From a virus: a stretch of 43,139 bases of DNA. The position numbers and the translations under genes were made by a program. The stretch's first letter is position 1; each line of letters begins with the position of its first letter. Under the pieces are notes generated by a model. That model did no database searches and was not told the origin of the DNA. It worked only from the letters and a program-made list of their open reading frames with translations. The stretch spans positions 1-43,139 of the IMG/VR virus record IMGVR_UViG_3300044970_000973. One strand, given 5' to 3'. This document shows positions 1-6,199 of this stretch, piece by piece.

Positions 1-9
1 CGGCTGCTG

Positions 10-1320
10 ATGTCCCCCATCCGGCCCACCATCCTGGTGCCACGCGCCGGGGGGTTTGGCCTTGGCGACAGGCTCTGGGATCTGGCAGGTGTCGCCCCAA
101 GCCTGGATCAGCGGTTTGCCGAGAGCCGGAGCCTGATTGATGCGGTAAGTGGCCAGCAGCTGATCACATTTACGAGGGCTAGTGACGGAACGTTTGTCGG
201 CAGCAACGGGCTGATACAGACGGCGGGCACGAACGTGCCGAGGTTTGACCATAACCCGCTGACGGGCGAGAGCCTGGGGCTGCTGGTGGAGGAGCAAAGG
301 ACAAACAGCATCCGCAACAACACGATGGCGGGTGCGGTGGCGGGAAGCCCCGGAACAGCTCCGACTAATTGGATAGCAAGCACAACTGCGGCTGGAGTCT
401 CTCGTGAAATTATCGGCACTGGCACTGAAAATGGCATAACCTACATTGATATAAAAGTAAGCGGCACTACAACGTCTTCGCTTTTCTTTGTCATTCGATT
501 TGAAGGGGCGCAGGTCGTAGCAGCAGCCAATGGTCAGACATGGACGACTAGCTCATATATCAAGGTAGTTGGAGGCTCGCTTGCAAACTTATTGCTAAGG
601 TTTGGGATAAACGGAAACGATTCTACCGGCTCGGGCGTCCAGTTTCCAACAAACTCTACGATAAGCCCAACAGGTGCATCGCTAATTTCGCAACGTTTTG
701 CAAACACTGGCACCTTTTCAAATGCAAGTGTTGCCTTTGTGCAGAACTACTTGCAAATCGAAGCCGCTTCAGGCGTCGCCATAGACATCACCCTCCGCAT
801 CGGCCTACCCCAGCTAGAGCAGGGCGCCTTTGCTACCAGCGTGATCCCGACATCTACTACAGCAGTTACCCGCAGTGCCAGTGTTGCTGATGTAATCAAC
901 CAAGCTATCGCTAACAATATCCGCACGCTGTATCTGGAGTTCCGATCTCCTGCTAGCGGCACGAGAGGTGTTGTCAGTTTGAACGACAACACAGCCAATG
1001 AAAGGGTCAACATGCTCACCAGCGGCACAGACCCACGGCTGGTGGTTGTGGATGGCGGCGTAGAGCAAGCCAATATCAACGGCGGCACCATTACTGCAAA
1101 CACTCGGACTCGTGTTGCAGTGCGAATCAATGAGAACGACTTTGCGATCAGTATCAACGGTGCCGCCGTGGTGACTGACACCAGCGGCACGCTGCCGACT
1201 GTCGATCGGCTGATGCTGGGCCGGACGCAGGCTGGTGAGTACCTGAACGGAGCACTGGCCCGAGTGACTGGGTGGCGTGAGGCGCTGCCTAACTCGACGC
1301 TGCAGACCTTGGCTGGCTGA
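10..1320 (+). CDS. Spike/fibre-like adhesin (alternative cassette)
   Basis: 436 aa, probably a virion surface protein that binds the host cell. The N-terminal part (about residues 45-100) carries the pattern ITFTRASDGTFVG ... GLIQTAG ... PRFDHNP ... GESLGLLVEEQRTN, typical of phage head-spike/fibre modules. The middle (about 105-275) looks like a carbohydrate-binding beta-sandwich, and the C-terminal part (about 300-430) like a LamG/concanavalin-type domain. The ATG overlaps the TGA of a preceding gene cut off by the window edge. The stretch at about 360-760 is visibly richer in A+T than its flanks, which suggests a recombined module. It lies two genes upstream of TerL, where the other end of the window has a different fibre gene. 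Family assignment is by motif recognition; receptor unknown. Confidence 0.75.
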   Translation: MSPIRPTILVPRAGGFGLGDRLWDLAGVAPSLDQRFAESRSLIDAVSGQQLITFTRASDGTFVGSNGLIQTAGTNVPRFDHNPLTGESLGLLVEEQRTNSIRNNTMAGAVAGSPGTAPTNWIASTTAAGVSREIIGTGTENGITYIDIKVSGTTTSSLFFVIRFEGAQVVAAANGQTWTTSSYIKVVGGSLANLLLRFGINGNDSTGSGVQFPTNSTISPTGASLISQRFANTGTFSNASVAFVQNYLQIEAASGVAIDITLRIGLPQLEQGAFATSVIPTSTTAVTRSASVADVINQAIANNIRTLYLEFRSPASGTRGVVSLNDNTANERVNMLTSGTDPRLVVVDGGVEQANINGGTITANTRTRVAVRINENDFAISINGAAVVTDTSGTLPTVDRLMLGRTQAGEYLNGALARVTGWREALPNSTLQTLAG

Positions 1321-1322
1321 TC

Positions 1323-1658
1323 ATGTACTGCTTTCGCTTCCCTGACCGCGAGACCTTCCGCAGCCTGGCTGAGGCTGAGGGGCTGATTACGGAGGCTGGC
1401 GACCTAATCACCGCCAGCCACACGCACGCCATCGACGAGGTGGGCACGATCTACAAAGGCGGCAGCTACGACCCTGAGACCGGCGAAGTGATCACCCCGC
1501 CCGTCGCGCTCGACGGCTGGCACGTCAACCTCATGGCCGCCGATGCCCCTGAGGCGTGGGATCCCTACCTCTGCATCGTCAATCACCCGGTGCGGGTCTT
1601 CGCTGGTGGTCCTACCCAGGCGCCCGCTACTGACGTTCTGGAGGAGATCGTGCAATGA
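1323..1658 (+). CDS. Small phage protein of the tail-fibre region
   Basis: 111 aa, beginning MYCFRFPDRETF, with a GGSYDPETGEVITPP segment and a conserved-looking GWHVN motif. Small proteins of this form often follow tail fibre genes in phages. No function is known to me; a chaperone or minor tail role is possible. The ATG is two bases after the stop of the adhesin gene, and its own stop overlaps the next ATG (ATGA), so the three genes are probably translated together. It has no counterpart in the cassette at 41124-43027. Confidence 0.7.
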   Translation: MYCFRFPDRETFRSLAEAEGLITEAGDLITASHTHAIDEVGTIYKGGSYDPETGEVITPPVALDGWHVNLMAADAPEAWDPYLCIVNHPVRVFAGGPTQAPATDVLEEIVQ

Positions 1659-1852
1659 ACCCCTACCTTCGCGCTGCTGCCCGCAACGAGGCGCTCAGGC
1701 TGCAGGCGCTGGAGAAGCTGCAGGCCCGGCAGGCAGAAGAGACGGATGAAGCTATCTACGAACGGGCCCGTAACGACCTGGGCCAGTACGCAGGTGATGA
1801 TCCCTCCACGCCGGACGTCAACGAGGCGTGGGTGGAGGTTGAGCAGTCCTGA
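1655..1852 (+). CDS. Small protein before TerL (short version)
   Basis: 65 aa. It starts at an ATG overlapping the previous stop and ends in a TGA that overlaps the TerL ATG (TGATG). The first 45 residues are an alanine-, arginine- and glutamate-rich helix. The last 19 residues, GDDPSTPDVNEAWVEVEQS, are the same as the end of the 173-aa protein at 42506-43027 except for one Val/Ile change. The N-terminal parts are unrelated. The shared tail suggests either a functional peptide or sequence kept by recombination at the TerL border. It is not TerS, which is at 40879-41121. Function unknown. Confidence 0.75.
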   Translation: MNPYLRAAARNEALRLQALEKLQARQAEETDEAIYERARNDLGQYAGDDPSTPDVNEAWVEVEQS

Positions 1853-1964
1853 TGGCCAGGCAGCTGGCAACCTGGCAGCCACTGCCTGAGCCCTACAGCA
1901 CCGACTTCCGCTACTTCCTGGTCATCGTCTGGCGCCACCTGGGCCTGCCGGACCCCACGCCTAT
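1838..1964 (+). repeat. 127-bp direct repeat, copy 1
   Basis: This stretch (end of the 65-aa gene and first 113 bases of TerL) is identical to the last 127 bases of the window. The base before it differs (G at 1837, A at 43012). Homology continues upstream with scattered mismatches for a few tens of bases, then ends. An exact 127-base overlap at a contig end fits a de Bruijn assembler using k=127. Confidence 0.9.
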
Positions 1965-3585
1965 CCAGCTGGACATCGCTGAGTACATGCAGCACGGTCC
2001 CAAGCGGCGGATCGTCGAGGCATTCCGGGGTGTCGGCAAGTCATGGATGGCCGCGGCCTACGTCCTCTGGCTGCTGCGCAACGATCCCCAGAAGAAGATC
2101 ATGGTGAATTCCGCCTCTGGGGCGGAGGCCAAGAACTTCACGACTTTCTGCCTGCAGCTGATTCGGGACATGCCGATGCTGCAGTGCTTGGAGCCAAGGC
2201 GGGAAGATCAGCGATCTGCTGTCAATGCGTTCGACGTCAGCTACGCCAAGCCGGACAAGAGCCCATCGGTCAAGTCGGTGGGTATCTTCGGTCAGATCAC
2301 CGGCTCCCGTGCGGACCTGATCATTCCCGACGACATTGAGACACCCACCACGTCGTGGTCTGTGGGTATGCGGGAGAAGCTGCTTGCTGCAGTCGGTGAG
2401 TACAACGCCATTCTCAAGCCTGGCGGGGAGGTGATGTACCTCGGCACACCCCAGACAGAGGAGTCGATCTACAACAAGCTGCAGCTGCGGGGCTTTACCA
2501 CCCGCATTTGGCCTGCCAGGTACCCCGACAAGCCGGAAAAGTACGGAGACTCCCTGGCCCCGGTGATTTTGGAGGGCGGGAAAGGGCTGATTGGGAAGCC
2601 GACAGACCCCGATCGCTTCTCTGAGCTGGATCTGCTGGAGCGGGAGACGTCCTACGGCCGCTCTGCCTTCGCCCTGCAGTTCCAGTTGGACACGTCCCTG
2701 TCGGACATGGAGCGGTTTCCGCTTCGCCTCTCCGACCTGATGGTGCTGGAGGTGTCGGACCACGCCCCCGAGAAGCTGGTGTGGTCCATGGGAGCCGAGT
2801 ACCGCATCACCGACCTGCCGGTGGTGGGTTTCTCCGGCGACTACTACCACCGCCCGGCCTTTGTTCACGGTGACTGGCTGCCGTTTCAGGGCTGCGTCAT
2901 GTTCATCGACCCGTCCGGCCGCGGCCAGGACGAGACGGCCTACGCCATCGTGGCGCACCTGAACGGCAACCTGTTTGTGCTGGAGGTTGGCGCCTTCCGC
3001 AATGGCTACACCGACGAGGTGCTGGTTGGCATGGCCCAGGCCGCCAAGCGGCGGAAGGTCAACCTGATCCTGCTGGAGGACCAGTTTGGCCAGGGGATGC
3101 TGGAGAACCTGCTGAAGCCGCATCTGCAGCTGCACCACCCCTGCACCATCGAGCCGGTGCGGTCGAACGTGCAGAAGGAACGGCGGATGATCAGCGCACT
3201 GGAGCCGGTGATGAACCAGCACCGGCTGATCATCAACCGCTCCGTCGTCGAAAACGACTCCAAGGGGCGGGATGACGAGGCGATCGAGAAGCGGCTGGCG
3301 TACCAGCTGTTCCACCAGCTCACTCACGTCACCGTCGACAAGGGCTGCCTGCAGCACGACGACCGCCTCGACGCCCTGGCCGGCGCCGTGCAGTACTGGA
3401 ACGAGTCGCTGGCGATCGACGAGGACCGTGCCATGAAAGAACGTAAAGCCGAGCTGTGGGATCTTGAGCTGGAAGCTTTCATGGGGAACATTGACGGTGC
3501 AGTCGATGCTCAGTTTCTTGGGTTCAGCCTTGCGGAGCTTCCGAAGAAAGATGGCGGATCCTGGATCACCACAGCTCGCTCCTAA
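1852..3585 (+). CDS. terL: Terminase large subunit (TerL, T7 gp19-like)
   Basis: 577 aa, the DNA-packaging motor and nuclease that cuts concatemers and pumps DNA through the portal. The ATPase Walker A is at about 58-65 (FRGVGKSW). A Walker B-like acidic stretch follows at about 154-163 (ADLIIPDDIE). The RNase H-like nuclease domain begins at about 350 with FIDPSGRGQDETAYAI, and a later HDDRLDALAGA supplies further acidic residues. Length agrees with T7 gp19. The ATG overlaps the stop of the preceding small gene. It is on the plus strand, opposite to the virion genes, and separated from TerS (when the circle is closed) by an adhesin cassette, whereas in T7 the two are close and co-directional with the virion genes. 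Confidence 0.96.
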   Translation: MARQLATWQPLPEPYSTDFRYFLVIVWRHLGLPDPTPIQLDIAEYMQHGPKRRIVEAFRGVGKSWMAAAYVLWLLRNDPQKKIMVNSASGAEAKNFTTFCLQLIRDMPMLQCLEPRREDQRSAVNAFDVSYAKPDKSPSVKSVGIFGQITGSRADLIIPDDIETPTTSWSVGMREKLLAAVGEYNAILKPGGEVMYLGTPQTEESIYNKLQLRGFTTRIWPARYPDKPEKYGDSLAPVILEGGKGLIGKPTDPDRFSELDLLERETSYGRSAFALQFQLDTSLSDMERFPLRLSDLMVLEVSDHAPEKLVWSMGAEYRITDLPVVGFSGDYYHRPAFVHGDWLPFQGCVMFIDPSGRGQDETAYAIVAHLNGNLFVLEVGAFRNGYTDEVLVGMAQAAKRRKVNLILLEDQFGQGMLENLLKPHLQLHHPCTIEPVRSNVQKERRMISALEPVMNQHRLIINRSVVENDSKGRDDEAIEKRLAYQLFHQLTHVTVDKGCLQHDDRLDALAGAVQYWNESLAIDEDRAMKERKAELWDLELEAFMGNIDGAVDAQFLGFSLAELPKKDGGSWITTARS

Positions 3586-3799
3586 GCCGCAGCGCCCCCG
3601 GGCCTTTGTCATCCGCTTGCCGGGTGTCTTCGTCGGCTACAACGGCCACAAGATCAAGGGTTCATTCCAGACTGTCGTCGTGGCGCTCAGCGAGGAACAA
3701 GCCTGGGACCTGGCCATCCAGCATGACGTCTGGCAGCAGCTGCCATTCGACGTGCCCAACGTCCAGATCTTCCCGAAAGACCCCGCGGTAAAGGCATGA
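3551..3799 (+). CDS. Hypothetical protein between TerL and endolysin
   Basis: 82 aa. The chosen ATG (MADPGSPQLAPKPQ) lies inside the end of TerL, 35 bases of overlap, just after an AGAAAG stretch. The reading frame is open further upstream, but those residues only shadow TerL. The body reads FVIRLPGVFVGYNGHKIKGSFQTVVVALSEEQAWDLA (in part), a compact alpha/beta protein with no motif I recognise. Its stop overlaps the endolysin start (ATGA), which argues for coupled translation. Function unknown. Confidence 0.7.
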   Translation: MADPGSPQLAPKPQRPRAFVIRLPGVFVGYNGHKIKGSFQTVVVALSEEQAWDLAIQHDVWQQLPFDVPNVQIFPKDPAVKA

Positions 3800-4368
3800 G
3801 CACCATCCGGCTGACCGACGCGGCTGATCACTACCAGCAGCTGCCCCATCAGATCGCCGCCTGGAACGCCCTGCAGGGCTCTTTGACGGCTGAGCAGCTG
3901 GATGACTTCGCAGAGCTGTACAGAGCGGCTCCAAAGCCCACCGAGGCGCCTTTCACGCCCCAATCGCCCTTCAGCTACCGCGTTACCCCCAACATTCAGT
4001 ACGGCGAGATCACCCTTTGGTCGGAATCACGCCGGTTTGTGTCCCAGCACCAGTGCAACACCGCCATGTTGCTGTGCCAGTTCCTTGAAAAGGCCCGGAT
4101 TCACTTCTCCCACAAGCCGGTGATCATCACGTCCGGCTACCGGCCGCCCAAAATCAACGCCCAGGTGGGTGGAGCCAGCCGATCGGAGCACCTGTACGAC
4201 GCTCCCGACACCGGAGCCATCGACTGGTACATCGATGGCCTGTCTGTTCACAGCCTGCAGAACTGGTGCAAGGTCAACTGGCCCTACAGCACCGGCCTGG
4301 GCGCCCCCAAGGGCTTTGTCCACACCGGAATCCGCCCTGGCAGGCCCAAGGTGGTGTGGGACTACTGA
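3796..4368 (+). CDS. Endolysin, peptidase M15 family
   Basis: 190 aa, a likely zinc carboxypeptidase/endopeptidase that cleaves peptidoglycan cross-links at lysis. The M15A-type core is visible: ITSGYRPP at 111-118, GGASRSEH at 125-132 with H132 as zinc ligand, AID at 141-143 with D143 as second ligand, and FVHTG at 174-178 with H176 as third. The N-terminal 60 residues are a helical extension. No signal peptide is visible, so export would depend on a holin; the membrane proteins encoded just downstream on the other strand are candidates. It is the last plus-strand gene and converges, with seven bases of overlap, on the minus-strand gene at 4362. Confidence 0.88.
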   Translation: MSTIRLTDAADHYQQLPHQIAAWNALQGSLTAEQLDDFAELYRAAPKPTEAPFTPQSPFSYRVTPNIQYGEITLWSESRRFVSQHQCNTAMLLCQFLEKARIHFSHKPVIITSGYRPPKINAQVGGASRSEHLYDAPDTGAIDWYIDGLSVHSLQNWCKVNWPYSTGLGAPKGFVHTGIRPGRPKVVWDY

Positions 4369-4586
4369 TCAGCAGAGCGGGCGCTGCTGGCCCGGCGCCG
4401 CCGCGGCCTGGTTGCACGGGTCGGTGGCTCCTTCCGCTTCACTTCGTACGGGAACAGCTCGCCGGCCATGTGCAGCAGCAGCTCCAGCAGCGAGTTGTCC
4501 TTCAGCTTCGACATGCCGATCAGCTCTGATGCGACGAACAGGCCCAGGGCGATCAATGCTTCGGTGTTGGCGTTCATGGTGGTCAC
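4362..4586 (-). CDS. Small membrane-type protein with basic tail
   Basis: 74 aa. N-terminal half: MNANTEALIALGLFVASELIGMS, one possible amphipathic or membrane helix, then LLELLLHMAGELFPYEVKRKE, then an arginine-rich tail ending RRRRASSARSADQ. A second Met three codons in could also start it. Proteins with the same NTEALIALGLF...SELIG start occur in cyanophages, from memory, without assigned function. Being the final gene of the minus unit and facing the endolysin, it might take part in lysis. That role is inference. Confidence 0.65.
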   Translation of the reverse strand: MTTMNANTEALIALGLFVASELIGMSKLKDNSLLELLLHMAGELFPYEVKRKEPPTRATRPRRRRASSARSADQ

Positions 4587-4822
4587 TCCGTTGGGGGTAG
4601 GGGCTTCTTCTCCAGGTCTCGCAGCCTGAATTCGTGGTCCTTGATGTCGTTCTCCAAGGATGCGATGTCCTTGCTCAGCTCAGTGCGCAGTGACTGCAGC
4701 TCATGGATCACGCTGGCCATCCCAGTCTTCAGTCCTGCTCGCATCGCCACGTTTTCCATGGCGATCTTCCATAAGGCGCCGACCGATCCAACGATCCCGG
4801 CTGCGATCAGCGTCTCAAGCAT
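4583..4822 (-). CDS. Membrane-anchored coiled-coil protein (lysis candidate)
   Basis: 79 aa: an N-terminal hydrophobic segment (LIAAGIVGSVGALWKIA, about 4-20) followed by a heptad-rich helix (about 35-72, LQSLRTELSKDIASLENDI). One membrane helix plus a coiled coil is seen in XhlA-like holin partners and in some spanin-like proteins. The location next to the endolysin supports a role in lysis, but no family motif settles it. It overlaps the next gene by four bases. Confidence 0.65.
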   Translation of the reverse strand: MLETLIAAGIVGSVGALWKIAMENVAMRAGLKTGMASVIHELQSLRTELSKDIASLENDIKDHEFRLRDLEKKPLPPTE

Positions 4823-4879
4823 GGAAGGATGGGCTTCCGTTCGTAGGCACGATACCGAGGCAGCCTCGGCAGGCCATGC

Positions 4880-5434
4880 CTACGGCCGGATCCAGGTTGC
4901 GCTGAAGTATTCGCCCAGGACGTTCTGCGGGGCGCCCTGCGAATGCAGGACAAATGCCTCCACGTAGTCGGTCGTGCCGTTCAGGTAGATCAGATCGGAG
5001 GTGACGCTTCTGGCGTACAGCGTTGTGTCAAGGGCAGCGCCTTGTGAGTACGGCGCACCGTTCTTGGCAATGGCACAGCCAAACAAGGCCGCCGCAGTCA
5101 CTCCCTGATACTGCACTGAGGCGTTGACCAGGTAGTAACCGGCGACTGTGGGAGTGAAGCGGTTGGAGGCGTAGCAGATGGCGGTGTCAAACTCCTCCGC
5201 GCCAAATGTCACCTTGGTCCAGATGGCGCTGGCTGCCGCAAGTGGCACCCCTTGAGGCGCCCGAAACGCTGGCCCGCCGGCCGTCTTGTCCGGCGTCGCC
5301 GCTGCGGGCTGCAGCTCGCTGGTGCCCACCGATGCGGGAGCCATCTGCGTTGCGGTGATCGTGTCGTTCTGCAGCCGGCTGCCCGGGATACTTGCTGCGT
5401 TGACGCTGTTCGCCAGGTCTCTCGCTTTGGTCAT
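4880..5434 (-). CDS. C1q-like fibre/adhesin protein
   Basis: 184 aa. The first 50 residues (MTKARDLANSVNAASIPGSRLQNDTIT) resemble the helical attachment stalk found in many cyanophage minor tail proteins. From about residue 57 to the end, FRAPQGVPLAAASAIWTK, GAEEFDT and FTPTVAGYYLVNASVQYQG form the beta-strand pattern of a C1q/TNF-like jelly roll, a trimeric receptor-binding fold used in phage fibres. It follows two other surface proteins on the same transcript, so it is likely a receptor-binding or decoration protein. The fold is inferred from the pattern, not from a search. Confidence 0.72.
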   Translation of the reverse strand: MTKARDLANSVNAASIPGSRLQNDTITATQMAPASVGTSELQPAAATPDKTAGGPAFRAPQGVPLAAASAIWTKVTFGAEEFDTAICYASNRFTPTVAGYYLVNASVQYQGVTAAALFGCAIAKNGAPYSQGAALDTTLYARSVTSDLIYLNGTTDYVEAFVLHSQGAPQNVLGEYFSATWIRP

Positions 5435-5446
5435 TGCTCCTTGGGG

Positions 5447-6196
5447 TTAGAGGACCGAGATGCCGACCTTGGCCATCTCCCGCTTGCGGCGGACATACAG
5501 CGACTGCAGCTCCGCTCCTGTCAGCGCACGATCGAAGATGCCGAACTCCGCCACGTCCATCCCGCCTGCGCCCAGGGCCGTGGTGTACGCATTGCCCAGC
5601 GAGATCTTGCCGGCCGACGGGGTGTAGGTGGCCGCGGCCGACAGGTTGTATGTCAGCCCGCCGCCGCGCAGGCTGGTGATCAGCTTGGTCGCCCCCGAGA
5701 AGTTGCGGGCCATGGCAACGAACACCCACACCGCGGAGTTGGACGAATCGCCGGCCAGGTCGTTGGCGAACACGCTGGCCCGAGCCGTCACCCTCAGCAC
5801 CTTGGGGAAGGCAGTGCTGTGGAAGAAGATCCCGTAGCCGGTGGTGGCGCCCAGGGATCCCATGATCTGCATGGAGTTGCTTGCCAGGTCTGCGCTGGCA
5901 CGCACCACCGCAAACAGCGTGTCGGTTGCAGTGGCTGAATCATCCCTGTCGGTCAACAGGGCCTGGCCATCCACCCGCGGCAGCGTCAGGAAGCTGCCGG
6001 AGTACACGGGCGCCGTCGACTGCAGCGTCAGCAGCCTGCCGTTGGTTCTGCCGGTCAGGTTTGCAGGAGTGCCCCTGTTGAAGATCCAGTGGTCGTACGT
6101 GCCCTGCTCGTACAGATCGAAGAACCGGATGTCATTGGCGGGGATGGTGCCCAGCGACGCAGCAGAAGTGATGGGCAGTCGAATAAAGGCGCTCAT
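5447..6196 (-). CDS. LamG/concanavalin-like virion surface protein
   Basis: 249 aa. Segments such as TLFAVVRASADLASNSMQIMG, VWVFVAMARNFSGATKLITS and MDVAEFGIFDRALTGAELQSLY are characteristic of LamG-type carbohydrate-binding beta-sandwiches; the last is the usual closing strand and helix. The end RRKREMAKVGISVL is basic. It starts three bases after the tail fibre stop, so it is probably co-expressed with the fibre and binds surface glycans. No enzyme motif was seen. Confidence 0.72.
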   Translation of the reverse strand: MSAFIRLPITSAASLGTIPANDIRFFDLYEQGTYDHWIFNRGTPANLTGRTNGRLLTLQSTAPVYSGSFLTLPRVDGQALLTDRDDSATATDTLFAVVRASADLASNSMQIMGSLGATTGYGIFFHSTAFPKVLRVTARASVFANDLAGDSSNSAVWVFVAMARNFSGATKLITSLRGGGLTYNLSAAATYTPSAGKISLGNAYTTALGAGGMDVAEFGIFDRALTGAELQSLYVRRKREMAKVGISVL

Positions 6197-6199
6197 GGG

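Noticed and set aside
1-1852. Diversity-generating retroelement acting on the adhesin
   Set aside because: No reverse transcriptase, no template/variable repeat pair with adenine-biased differences; variation here is whole-gene replacement.
2041-3612. 523-aa open frame on the minus strand opposite TerL
   Set aside because: Antisense shadow of a GC-rich gene; sequence is low-complexity His/Gln/Leu-rich with no motif, and TerL on the other strand is certain.
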